Shown here piece after piece: positions 1 through 11,926 of a DNA stretch of 64,000 nucleotides. Within the stretch, counting starts at the first letter, position 1; every line of letters begins with the position of its first letter. The notes below the pieces were generated by a model. That model made no database searches, was not told the origin of the DNA, and worked only from the letters and a program-made list of their open reading frames with translations. A program made the position numbers and the translations under genes. The stretch covers positions 10,429 to 74,428 of the forward strand of contig NW_019091407.1 in NCBI RefSeq assembly GCF_001949145.1. Reading direction: 5' to 3'. The DNA is from Acanthaster planci (Eukaryota; Echinodermata; Asteroidea; Valvatida; Acanthasteridae).

Positions 1-706
1 TGATCTGCAGTGGCTGGCATGGCTGGGCATGCTGGGGGTATGCAGTGGCATAGGCCCCGTGGCATGCTACATGTATGTCATTGTGGAGTACCCTTAGCCA
101 CATGTTCAGTCAAATCAACCAACGCTAAGGGATTAAACTTTGTGGTTGACAAGATGCCTGGCCAATGCTAAAGGACGTTAAAACTAGGGTAAAATGATAT
201 TGATTTTAAAGATCAAACGCAAATTTTCCGTGAAGTCAATGAACCACTCTCAAGTTGTTGGACTACTGGTCCAGTAACTCGTAAGATTTACTGGCCAGAA
301 ACCAGTTTTACAAGACCGTCTTCCTACATATAGATACATTTGACACCAGCTACAGTTTTTGGTCTTTCGGATGAATTTAAAGAATATCCATTTTAATATG
401 CCCTCACAAGATGAACACCAAATATGTAAGCATGCGTTATATTCCACTTTTACATGTAGTCTGGGGGTGTTAGCTAGTTTACCAGACATGTATTGTTATA
501 GGCTGCATGACACTGACATCAAAATCAGTGGACACGGTCTAGTGGTCCACGGCAAAATTTGAACCCTTCCTCAACACTGCCGAATTCCTTCAAAAACTTG
601 TTGGTTTTTGAGGGATCTTAGAGGGCCAATGCTAAGCTGTAAGTGTCTTTGCAACATCTACAATGTAAGACATCAAATATTTTAATTTGATTTCTCAGCA
701 GTCGTA
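1..706. other. Sequence left of the RNF8-like gene; no coding exon seen
   Basis: I see no exon with a recognisable domain here. In particular no FHA-domain exon, which an RNF8 orthologue would need, is visible. A usable splice acceptor (TTTGATTTCTCAG, ending at 698) lies just before the ATG at 707 and the frame is open from it through the ATG, so the next gene may be joined to exons left of the window. The rest is AT-rich unique-looking sequence. Confidence 0.5.
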
Positions 707-3700
707 ATGACACCACCGAGAAGAACATGCAAAATGGCGAGTTTTCGGTCGTCTGAAAGCCAGCCCTCGGGAGACACACGGGGCAAGAGTCAGGCAAAAC
801 TACACATAGCACCATCAAGAACTGGAAAATTATCACTGTCGGGCCAAAGTGACACAGGAAGGTGCACGCGATCTCAGACTGCGCTCAGGTCAAAGGAAAA
901 CGTACAACTCCAAATCAATCGTGGCCCCGAGAACAAAATGAAGTCAAACCGAATTTACAACAGAGGCCCAGCACTTGTTGACCAAGCGTCATTTTCGGGC
1001 ATTTTCTACCCCAAAGAGTGCCATACTGGGAAAGATTTGAAGCACAGAAAAGCTTCGAGCAAAAGTTTGAGACACTCCAAAACCAGAAAGTGTTCGGGAA
1101 GACGTATACCAGTCAAGTCCAAGAAGAGGAACAAGAGAGACATTCCAGCAGAAGACACATGCACATGTTTGTCTACTCAGGAAACGCTACATAGGGCAAG
1201 CAGTGAGACAGCTGAAAGAACGTCTGTGTCCAACATCCCTGCCACACCTCACAAGGACAGCGGAGATGATGCACTGGCCTTTTCAAACAACCATGAGACG
1301 ATCAAAGCCAGGATTAGCCTGATGCGACGGCGCATACTGGAGGAGCAGGCCAGAGTGCAGGGGCTGCGGGAGGAATTGGCCCGCAACCAGAGCTCTGCCC
1401 GGGCCTCGCTGAGCTGCCGCCGGATCCGCATCCACAAGGAGCTTGCCAAGCTGCGGGAGAAGGTCCAGTCGGAGGACCGAAGGCGTCTGCGGGCTGAGGA
1501 CCATCGCATCCGGAGGCGGCTGGCAGCCGGCAGGCGCCAGGCAGAGGGCGAGCGGCTCGCCATGAGGACCCGGCTGGCTCAGGAGTGGAGGGAGCAGTTC
1601 CGGTGCCGAAAGGGAGATGTGCGGCGGGCCCGGCTAACCTTACGGGAGCAGGCGCGGGCCTACGAGGCGGAGAAGAGACAACTACTGGGGCAGCTGCAGA
1701 AGGACTGGACTGCCCAGCTCCATCGAGTTCAAGAGGTGAGAGACAGACTGGAGATGGAAATGGCCAGAAACGGCCTACAGTGGAACGGAGTGACCTGGAG
1801 AACCGCAGCTGGGAAGCACAAGTACAGTCTACGTCAGGCCCCACGACAGAAGGCAAACATTTATTGTGTAACTCGGAAGATAAATAAGAAAGGGCCAGTA
1901 GGCTCCAACAAGCAAGATGGTGCACGTGTAAATACACAGGTAAGTACATTTACATGTACTTTGATGATGTATTCTTTACTACGCAGTAATAGACCCAGAA
2001 AAGAATCCTTCAGGATAAATACCGGTAACAATTTCTGGTAGCACCATGTAAATATCTCTTTTGTGACTAAGTACATGTGTTGTTCTGAAAAAACTGTTAG
2101 GGACTCCATGTTTTGGTCTGTATGCTCTGTCCATTGTCAGGAGACTGCAGGGATTATGTTTGAATTGACAAAGATTCAGAAATACATGTAACAGCATACT
2201 TTCCAGGGTATTCATTGAGTACTTCATGTATTCAAATGTTGGTCACTAGGCACACATGTACATGTTTTTGGCCCAGAGCATTAAAAAAAAAAGAAAAGCA
2301 TTTGACAAAACTTTGTGGGGAGCATTTTAAGAAATGCACTGCGAAAACGCCATTGTGCATGGTATGAAAGCTATATCAATTGGAAGTGAGATGCTGTTTT
2401 GCTAGTTTTCCAAAATTGATTCATAAATGTACATGTACAGTACATGTACGTGTACACACATGAACGTATTGCTGTGCATTATAATGTGCAGTCCACATCT
2501 GCCTGTATGGTACATGTAGGTTGTAAACAATCGCGTGAAAAACCCCAAAGGAGGTATTAAAATACCAGTATAAAACAAAAAAATGTTTGGACAAGTGTAC
2601 CTTTTGACAAAGCGTATGCACTGTGTTTTAATTCTTCTCACTTTACAGAGCCCACCCAGTGGAGCAACCGTATACAGAGAAACCAAGCAGAAGACCCTGA
2701 CAGAGTTGTATCAACTGCTGGACAGTGAGCTTCGATGCAGCATCTGCTCAGAACTCTTTATATCAGTGAGTTGTAAAACTTCCAGTTGAATCATTACGAG
2801 ACGTTGACGCTCACAAATGGGTCGGGTGTGCATTTTTCAAACCACCCGGCTGCAAGTGGTAAAACATCTTCTGTGTACATGTGTTTTTGTTTCGCACAAG
2901 GGGACATGTTTGAAGATTTGTTTAACCACATTTCTTCTTGTGAATGTAGGCAGTGGTGCTGAACTGCTCGCACACCTTCTGCAGCTTCTGCATCACCCAG
3001 TGGAAGAGGCGGACCGACCGCTGCCCCATATGCCGAGCCAGTATCTCTTCCCGAAACCCCCTTCCCAAGCTGGACACCTTCCTGGCCAAGTTTGTCCGGC
3101 TTGTGGGCCGGGAGGCAGAAAAGAAGCGAGCTGAGACTGTCAGGAACAGACAAGGTGAAGCTAGCCATTTGGTTACTCGTACGAGGCCCATTGTTGAACC
3201 CTGATGGCCCCAAACCCATCAGAACTGAAGGCACTTTATTTCTCTTGGCTTTTTACAGAACAGACAGCATGTTATGCTTTAATTAGGTTTCAGTGATGAA
3301 TCGTGCTCAAACAATGTGCAATTATATTGAGTGCCATGTAAGTTTGATTTTATTAGATTATTTATGGGTCTATCCCTAAGAATAAGAACAGGTGCTGGTA
3401 AGATGATGTAGGGATGTACATATTCTTTTCTAAGGGGTTCAGTGGGGAACTTATACATGCATTAAAAGTATGTGGTGTTTCAAAAATTAATTTTTCATGC
3501 TAGACTGTCTATAGTATTGATTGTTCTCAATTTACAAATGTGTTAAAGCAAGTTCTGTGATAACAATTTCCTGTTGAGCTGCCGCCAATACCAAGTATCC
3601 ACATTGAAACCTTTCTTGTCCCAGTTATGTGCGAAACCACAAAATATTCTTTCTCTTAGAAACAAAAAAAATCTTATAGTTTATGCACATGACAAAGTCT

Positions 3701-4313
3701 TTGAAGACAACGTCACAAACTTAACAAATTCAGCAGAAAAGGAAAAAAATCCACCTGGAATTAGGTCCGTTTTTAGTACTTGGTTCTTTATGCATTGTTG
3801 CATGTAATTTATTTGTGTCCCACTGAAGCACTGAAATCCTGCCAGACTTTGTGCCTGAAGTGTTTGACCTTTGTTGTGCAAAAAATCAGTGACATACACA
3901 ACTCTTTTTGTCTATGTAAACTTCTTGTTCTGAATGCAGACCAGGAAAAGGAGCTGCAGCAAGGGGGCCGCACATGGGGCAACCTAGCCAACCACTCTCT
4001 GGATGATCTGGACCCCGACGATGACGATTTTGATGACTCCTTCGACAGTGACAGCAGTGAGGTGGACGAATTCCTGGAAATCCTCCAGCATCGCGTGGGC
4101 GGGCCTGCCTTCCGTAGATTCTTTGGGTTTGGGTTGGGTGACGTGGAGGACATAGAGGACATGGAAGATGACGACTGGGACTTCTTGGATGATGATGAGG
4201 ACGACGAGGATTTGCTGTCGTCTCTGAGCAGTGATGAGCCCGACTTTGACGATTTTGCCGATTTGGATGGTAACCCTCTGGATGATGACGAAGAAGATGA
4301 TGATGAATTTTGA
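707..4313 (+). CDS. RNF8-like RING-finger E3 ubiquitin ligase with coiled coil and acidic tail (4 exons, possibly 5'-partial)
   Basis: Exons 707-1939, 2649-2765, 2950-3154 and 3940-4313 join in phase with GT-AG junctions to give 642 residues. Residues about 197-352 are a long Arg/Glu-rich coiled coil. A C3HC4 RING follows: zinc ligands C441, C444, C456, H458, C461, C464, C475, C478, with the ELRCSICSELF and HTFCSFCI..W segments typical of RNF8. After the RING, residues about 535-642 are extremely Asp/Glu-rich. RNF8 ubiquitinates chromatin proteins at DNA breaks with UBC13, reading phospho-MDC1 through an N-terminal FHA domain. No FHA is seen here: either its exons lie left of the window (an acceptor at 697-698 opens in frame into the ATG) or this is a related ligase without FHA. 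The acidic tail is not in vertebrate RNF8, which ends soon after the RING. RING identity is firm; RNF8 orthology is inference. Confidence 0.8.
1300..1760 (+). other. GC-rich exon segment encoding the Arg-rich coiled coil
   Basis: This part of the RNF8-like exon 1 is much richer in G and C than anything around it and encodes an almost uninterrupted charged helix (repeats such as RRRLRAEDHRIRRRL). Because of this composition long shadow reading frames also exist on the other frames and strand (1249-1563 minus, 1314-1949 minus, 1585-1887 plus); they lack family motifs and I do not treat them as genes. Confidence 0.7.
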
Positions 4314-5250
4314 TGATCTGTGAATGCTGTAAAACATTGTGCTGAAGATGGACTTGGAGCACAACTGCCCACTGCTTGTGACAAAGAGATCATATCTGAA
4401 CCAATTGGCTTCAGCCAGGAGTACGAAACATCTATGTGGATGTGGCTTGCATAAGGGCATGTATTATTTCCTGGCAGAGCCATGCACATGTACATGTAAA
4501 TCAGGCCCAGGCGAAGACATAAAGGAGCACCGTTGCTCACTTTCCGTCCAATGCTCCCACCGAGAAGCAACTAATTTGTACAAATTCCGACGAAAAGAGT
4601 CATGCCAGAGGGTCTTGTCAGAAGACACCAAAGTATACCACATGACCACACAAGTTCTCCAAGGTTGGCCACCACTGGAGAAGCACACACAAGTTTGCAA
4701 CCATATTTCCTGGGTTGTACATGTCAACTACATGTACATGTATGTAGACAGTGAAGCTCATTTTCAAGTTAAATAATAGTGAACTCTCCATCAACTGGCA
4801 ATGTGATTCACACTTGTGCCACGTGCAATTGTTGTTATCTGCCGGTGCCACAGTGGGGTCTGGCTCTTCATTTCACTCACACCTTTTGCCATTTGAAGCC
4901 TTGCCTATCTTCTACGTAAATACTGTGCACCTCCGTCTACCGGGTCACTTGTGTCAGCACCCCCAATCTAAGTTCATGGTGCGCATCTTGCATATCAAAT
5001 TGTATTATTGTAACCTCTGTATCATGAGTCATAAACATGTCAAAAGTGGGACCTCGACATGCCCCCATCAAGCAAGTGTAAATGCACCTGTCAGGTGAAA
5101 ACATCTCTGCATTACATTAATACCCTACAAAGAGCCTACAGTATTGCTCGTACTGTCTCTAATCTGCACTGTGGGTGATTGAGATCCACTTTCCAAATAG
5201 CAGGTGTGAATATTAAAGGATTGAACTTTACGTGTGCGTAGCATGAAAAA

Positions 5251-5256
5251 AATAAA
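5251..5256 (+). terminator. Likely polyadenylation signal of the RNF8-like gene
   Basis: AATAAA about 940 bases after the stop codon at 4313. A second AATAAA lies at 5361-5366. No transcript evidence is available, so which one is used is unknown. Confidence 0.4.
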
Positions 5257-8200
5257 CATGAAATTTTATTAATTTAACTCAATATGCGACTGGAAAACCG
5301 TGTGTCGAACAGAATGGAGAAGTGTATCACAAAATTATGAATATTTTAAATGTGTCTGGCAATAAAACGGTCACAGATGAAGTTTTCAGTGCCATTTTCA
5401 TGTGGTTTGACGAGATTGCAGCATATCACAGTGGACTGAAGTTCACTTACACTGATGTTCCATTCATTGAACCAATGAACCATTCATTGAACCTTGCAAG
5501 TCCCTATAAATACACCCAGAGAATTTGGAGAATTTTCGGTGATGTGAGGAAGGTAAAAAACCCAGCTTCTGTAGCTTCCAAAGCCCGATATCACCAGTAG
5601 CCTGCAGTGCACAGTTAACAACTTTTCATGATTCAAGAAGGTCTGCTTTTGCCAAGGGTTAATGCTGTAAGTTTCAAATGATTCATGTACAAACTGAGTA
5701 CTATTCTAGAAGGCCATTGTGGAAATTGAAATGACTTACTGTTAAGGCATCTGAGAATCTAAGTTTTGATTTTTGGCATGGCTAATTTGCATATGTATAT
5801 GTAGTTATATAACGTCAGTTACTGGTCACCTCTACTATGACCATGCAAATACAATGTATTCTAAGTGCTGTTACAATGTATTTGATGATTTAAATTAAAG
5901 GGGGTTTCAAAACAGTTTATGAGAGACTTGCTTCTCAAATGTTTATTAGGATTGGTTGAGATCCTTCACTGGAAACGAGAACAGTAAAACGTCAGTGAAA
6001 ACTGTTTTTATTGGAAGTTAATGTTGACCCCCAAAATGGTTCTTTCGGAGCTTAACTTCAGTTGTATATTGTTGATGCATTGCCTTTGAATTGAAAATGC
6101 CAGCAATTCAGAAATGTTACTACCACCTTGGACGGGGAGGGGTGGATATGTGGATTTTTTCTTATGTTGAAAAAATTTGAAGAGTCATTTTTGTAGAAAT
6201 ATTCATCAACCCCCCCCCATCCAAGACCTGGATATGCCACTGCTTATTTTGGTTCTAATAAGTTTAGTAATTGGGGAAAAAGTCAAAAGGTCTGAACTAC
6301 ATCACTTCTGATGACAGTCACAAGTCCAGTCCTGTGCGTGTATCATCTGTGTTTTCTCATTACAGCATACGGTGTAATGGTTCATGTACATGTATTTTTT
6401 CCATTTCTGAATATCTTTTCGACAATAACTGAAATGGTCTGCCCTGTTGAGGTCTTAACAACTTTGCTTGAATGTCTTTCGCCAGAAAATATTTAATACC
6501 ATAAACCGTCTCTGTGTCCAAGAATTATTGTACATTAAATATATTTCAATATTGTGGAGCAATTCGAAAACTAATGCATGGTATATGTAATGTCATATAC
6601 AGCAGCATGCATTGACATAATGAATTGATGTGTTCTCAGATAGCAGGTGCAGCTCCAGATAGAGTTGGTTGGGTCATATCCCTCTCCCCCCCCCCACTCT
6701 GGCGCCAAAAAAATAATTTTTAAAAAATAAATAATAGTAATAGTAATAAGAAAAAAAATCATATCCTACTGCAGGTATAAAGTGCGTTAGTTATAGTGTA
6801 ACGTTTTTCCTATGTTTTCCTGCCTCCCTGATGTATGTGACCGTCGGTGGCAACAGTCGGACATAAAAAAAATCTGACATTCTTGATACCCCCACCTGGA
6901 AAATTTTCTAGAAACTGGTGCTTTAAAGTGGCCAATCCTGTACACTTATGATCAAACCATATCCATTTCTAGTATCAATAATATTCTGTCCTTGTTTCTG
7001 GTAAGCATACATGTATATACCGTCACATGCACGGATTGTTTTACCTCCATGCAAGACGTTTTGCTTCTCAAGTGCGTCTGATGAGGCAGTCATTGTGCGT
7101 ACAGAGTAAACAGAAAGTTTAACATACCACATGAACTCTAAGAAATAAAGTGAATCTCTTCTTTGTTGCAGGTGTTTCTATTGTGTTTGCTGAATCTGTG
7201 TTCATTGGCCAATCTGATGGTTGCTTGGTGGTTTTATGGAGCGTTTGTTTTCAATTTAAATGTTTACATGTGTGAAGCCGCAAGCAACTCCTAGTCTTGA
7301 GTAACATTTTTTATGGTCGCCGAGGCTAGTCTTGGAAACAGAGGAGTTCACATTTTTTCTACAAATGAACTTATGTGTTCAATCATGCTGAACGTCATCC
7401 TGAAAAAAAAAACCACCCATGAACAAGAGACAGCTGATGAGATCAGGAATTGTACCCATGTATGCTCGTCAAAGGGGGAACCGCTGTCAGATATGCCGCA
7501 CGTGGGCTCGTGCAGCTGTGGTGAAGTTCTACGCCGGTCCAGGGCGTGCGTGGAGGAGACTTGCCGAGCGGCCTGCGTATAAACTGTGTTTCAGCGGGGA
7601 TGGAGGATCTAGAGCTCCGTCCACTGGGCTCCATCGTGGCTGAAATCAATACCTTCTTTCCGGTGCGGCTTGGTATTATTGTAAAATGGTTCCTCCAAAA
7701 TGCGTTTTAACTGGAGATGGCAGAAATGCTCATTGTAGTTTTTAAGGCTTCGAGCTACGAAACTCAGCCGTGAGTGCACCAATACCATTGTAAACAATGT
7801 AAATCATGCAATGTTTCATCATTGTTTCCTCTTTCCGCAAAAATGAGACATTAAAAAAAACCTGCCTGACTCCGGTCCCCCCCCCCGGAAAAATTCCTTT
7901 ATCCGCCTCTGATGCAGTGTTTATGAATACATGTACGTCGGTGTAAGGGCCGAGCCTGTAATTATTTGTAGAAACCATTATAACGCCTCACCCACAGATT
8001 CTGTATCTTGATTGGCCGAAAGTGTGTCATGTGGCGCTTGCTAATTTTACTTTTTTATACCACTGCTTCAAAAAGACTATACCATGCAGCAGGCCTCATT
8101 CTGAAAAAGAACTTACCTGTAGCAACCAAAGAACTATATCCGTAGCAACGAAAGCATAGGTGTGTATTTCGGCTCATAGTGAACAACATTGGTCAATGAA

Positions 8201-8320
8201 TTTTTTCAAGCGTCGTTGTCATGTTCCCTTGGAATTCTTGAAATAAATTTGATGAATGTATATTCCAGTTTAGTGTTTCATTATTGATTTTTAGCTTAAA
8301 TTTTGCAGAATCTGTGGGGA

Positions 8321-8498
8321 GGTATTATGAAACAAATATTGACTGCTTTATGTCACGGTACAATAAACCTATCCTCCCTCAGTGATCCATGGAGCTCTTT
8401 TTTTTCCTTCAGCTTTGCCTCGGGAAAATAGAATGCTCCATGGATCACCTCGGATGGCCAGTTTTACAATAGGCCCTCGAAGCAGTCAATATTAATAC
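8321..8498. mobile_element. Fold-back (MITE-like) element
   Basis: Inverted arms: AATATTGACTGCTT (8335-8348) pairs with AAGCAGTCAATATT (8480-8493). Outside it GTATTA (8322) pairs with TAATAC (8492-8497). Inside, AGTGATCCATGGAGC pairs with GCTCCATGGATCACC around 8381-8395 and 8431-8446. It has no coding capacity. The nested symmetric arms are typical of non-autonomous DNA transposons; family unknown. Confidence 0.6.
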
Positions 8499-8913
8499 TC
8501 TGCATCAAAGGCTGAGATCAATGAAAGAGCCGTAGGCGGTGTCCGAATTTCTTGGGTACGGCTTGAAACTACACACGGCGCTAAGGGAAGGGGCTGCAGT
8601 CGAGTCACAACGGCAATCTCGTTAAAGCCACAACCAAATTTATGAAAAGTGACCCACACGGTACGCACGAGGTTCATTCAAAACACCTCGTATCATACAA
8701 GCAATGTAGACGTGCCGAGTGTATGGAAAAAGGAAAAACTCGGACTACGGACGACGAGACCATTGAAACCATTTCATGCATTTCACGTGAAGTAAGACTC
8801 CTATGTTGCTCTAATTGGCATCCTCAGAAGTAACTGTTAGTCTGCAATAAACGTTTTCAGCGTAAGTTCTGTTTAAGGCGTGTACCCGTTGACATTGAGC
8901 GCGAGGGTCGGAA

Positions 8914-8962
8914 TGTACATGTACATGTACTGTACATGTACAGTACATGTAGGCCTAGGCCT
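8914..8962. repeat. Dense ACATGTAC palindrome cluster
   Basis: A run built from overlapping TACATGTA/GTACATGTAC palindromes, followed at once by the 12-base palindrome AGGCCTAGGCCT (8951-8962). It is the densest of many such sites in the window. Confidence 0.7.
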
Positions 8963-9444
8963 ACTTCGAAGTTCGACTTTTCTCATCATACTCACGCAGT
9001 GTTGCCAAACCTATTTGTGTAAAAAACTTCGAACTTTTCAGTTGAACACTGTTACTTTATAAAACATGTACATGCTGTTGAACCTTTGGGAACGATTGCA
9101 GTGTCATGAAAATTAGTCCGAAAGTGGAATATGAGCGGTGGCGTCCGGAAATTGGGCACATGCAACTGAGTTCTAGCCCACTGTGGACTACCTGACCTTA
9201 AACGCACTGGTAGTACTAGGTGCCAAGTACATGTACATGTAGTACATTTACTGGTATTGTTATTTAGTACATTTATTTGTATTGTAACAGAATGAAGTTG
9301 CATTATGAAGTTCATGAAGGCAATGTACACATAACACAGGCTATACTTTTGGCCTTGCCATGTAGCTGTAGCCTAGGCTTACAAAGACTACATGAATGAA
9401 GACTGACGTCCTATAAACTGCAAATCAGTCTTCCCATTGAGCAA

Positions 9445-9660
9445 GAAAATTTTGAAAAAATGTTGCATCCTGACTTCACTTCTGCAGTTGTGTACAAAGT
9501 CTATGGGGAGTGAAGAAAATTTTCGAAGTATTTCCCAACAACATCGGTAAATGTTTCTCAGTCCAGAATTCGTGTCTTTCCAGCATTTCTGTATTGACTG
9601 ATTTTTTATTGAGATGATATATGATGAGTCAGGATGCAACATTTTTTCCGGAAATTTTCC
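9445..9660. mobile_element. Inverted repeat with 22-bp perfect arms
   Basis: The 22-base arm starting GAAAAAATGTTGCATCC (9454-9475) recurs exactly as its reverse complement at 9627-9648. Flanking GAAAATTT-type sequence extends the pairing outward on both sides. The loop is 151 bases. A minus-strand open frame (9388-9750) covers it but shows no domain. Probably a non-autonomous fold-back element. Confidence 0.55.
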
Positions 9661-11926
9661 CATAATAACATGTGTGGCACACTTCGAACAAATTTTCTGA
9701 AAATCCTTCATTAGCAAATCATCACTTGACATATCCTGCACAAACCCCATGAGAACTGGTCTGAAAAAATGGTGTTTTCTAACGTGTAAGTATCAAGTAA
9801 ATGCTTGCCTTCAGTATTTCCTCCTGCTAAATTTGACTTTTTTTCAGGACATTGTCATTTTCTGATGGTAAAAAACACTGCAAGGGGAAATAAGGGAAAG
9901 CGTTCCATACACAGACAACACTAATTTTCCCTTTAAATGTTATCACAGTTGACAGAAAGTAATAACATGCTCTAAAAAGTTAACACTTAAGTTTTCAGAC
10001 AAGTCTCAGAAGTTTGTGCACAAGGCCTCAAGTGTTGTCTGTATTATATGGGTAACTCTTCCCAAAATTAGTAATTTCTGTATGGAACTATTACCATCAA
10101 ATTTAACAATCAAAAGATTGAGATATTCATTTAGAAACATGAAAAGGGGCTCAATACATAGCAACTTTACAAATATTGCTTTTTAATGATCCCCTCTTCA
10201 CTCTCTCTGATTCTCAACACTTGTACAATCCACGATGGTGCTGAAAAGTATAAATCTACAGTACATGTACATGTACCAGTAGGAGAAATGAACTAAACTT
10301 AGCAAGGGTTTGTGCTCGGGGTGTTACGTACCTGTACACGTGCACTGTAGGTAGCTTCTGTGGAATTTTTTTCTAAAAATACCTTCTTTTCCTTTTTTGG
10401 CTGCAGTTTGTGCACTTTGAAAGGCAAGTTGGAAAATCAGGCCAAAATTTTAAAAACTGGAACAAATTGTAGTAGTTACCAGCCCTGTCACCAGCTTCAG
10501 GCATTGCTGGAGGTTAGGTATCCCAGGGGGCGCACTACAAGGACATATGCCGATTGGGGTTAGCTGCTAATCCTGGGTGGGTAACAGGATGCTCTGGTTA
10601 ACTCATGCTTTTGGGAAATGTAAGAACCGAATGAAATTTCACTTCAGCCTGCTGTGAAATTTCAGGTGCATTAGAGGCAACAAATCAAAGTAAGCTGCGC
10701 CACCTTAGCGTACGGTGTGCATGTACTGTAACCCCAGAATTGTGTGGTTCGTCATCCGCTGCGCTCCTGTATGGGAGCACAGCAGACGTTGAACCCCCCC
10801 GTTCTAGGGGTAAGCGTATGTTTGTTGTGGTACATTGTACATGTTGTACATGAAACAAACATCGTCCTACATGTACATGTGTATGTACATCTTCTTAGCC
10901 AAAAAAGCAACCGAAGCTGTTCCATCTTGAAAATTTCTGAACGCCAGGCTCTGGACTGGACTGTCTGGACTACGTTGTCTAGACGCATGATCAAACATAC
11001 ACAGTCATGTGTACATGTACATGCGTCCGGTAGCTGTTAGATTCATCTGGTTTTCAAGTTTTCTTAAGGGCTAAAACTGATCACCTTGATGCCACACTTG
11101 TACCCTGTGCATTGTGACACTATTTGGGATTAATTATCTGTACCAAATCCTACCGTGGCAGGTTCTTGTGTGCAGCAATATCAGCATTTTTTCTTGTTGA
11201 ACACTAAGCTAAATGGGTGCGTATTAGTGAGCACTACGTGTACATGTACATTGTACTTACCAGTATGTTTTTCATTTCATTTTTCATTGATAACTGTACC
11301 CTGGAATTCTTTTCAGCAAGTGATGAATTTGTTGGTCATGCCGAATACCTGCTACAAATAGATTATCTGGAGGCACACATACCTGTACATGTAATTTACA
11401 TTCATGAATAATAAACAAAAATAAAATGAAAAGTACAATGAAAGTGAAAGGATTATGAGTAAAAGTGAACAAAACAATGAAATTTACAAAGGAACTGAAA
11501 GGATTATTTTACTTTAAATGAAATGTCCTCAATGCCATTGAATTAAGCAGAAAATGGTAGTGCAGCAAAATAAAAATTGTGGAGAACATCAACACCGACA
11601 AGACCAAGTACGTGTAGAGTACATGTACATGTACATATGGTTGCTGTTTAATAAGAAGATCACATGCAATCAGACGGTCATTAAAAGTCGGAATTGCATT
11701 TTCTGTGCCAATAAGGTTCATTCATTTAACTTCTTTCAAAAGTTACATGTAACTGCATTCTTAAAAAATACTTCTGAACAAAATTACATGTACATCAAAA
11801 AAGTGGTTTTATACAGGGTTTCTAGCCAAAAGTAGCCTTGAGAATTAGGATTAATGTTCCCAAGTTCCACTTCAATTTACAGCATTCCAATTTTTTTTCT
11901 GTGGATTCTCACATTCAGCGTGAAGC

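Larger units (their letters stand above)
4314..11926. other. 3' UTR and intergenic region between the RNF8-like gene and DHTKD1
   Basis: No conserved coding exon is recognisable. The region holds the RNF8-like 3' UTR, many ACATGTAC palindromes, fold-back elements near 8321-8498 and 9445-9660, poly-C runs (6208, 6687, 7878) and short open frames without family features. The DHTKD1 promoter should lie at the right end; no TATA box or CpG-rich stretch stands out before 11927. Confidence 0.5.

Noticed and set aside
1249-1949. Long minus-strand and alternate-frame open frames over RNF8-like exon 1
   Set aside because: They come from the GC-rich codons of the coiled-coil exon and show no domain or family motif.
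5322-5600. 92-residue plus-strand open frame after the RNF8-like gene
   Set aside because: No domain, internal short duplication (CCATTCATTGAACC twice), and it lies beyond the first polyadenylation signal.
9388-9750. 120-residue minus-strand open frame
   Set aside because: It spans both arms of the 9.45-9.65 kb inverted repeat and has no domain; more likely element sequence than a gene.
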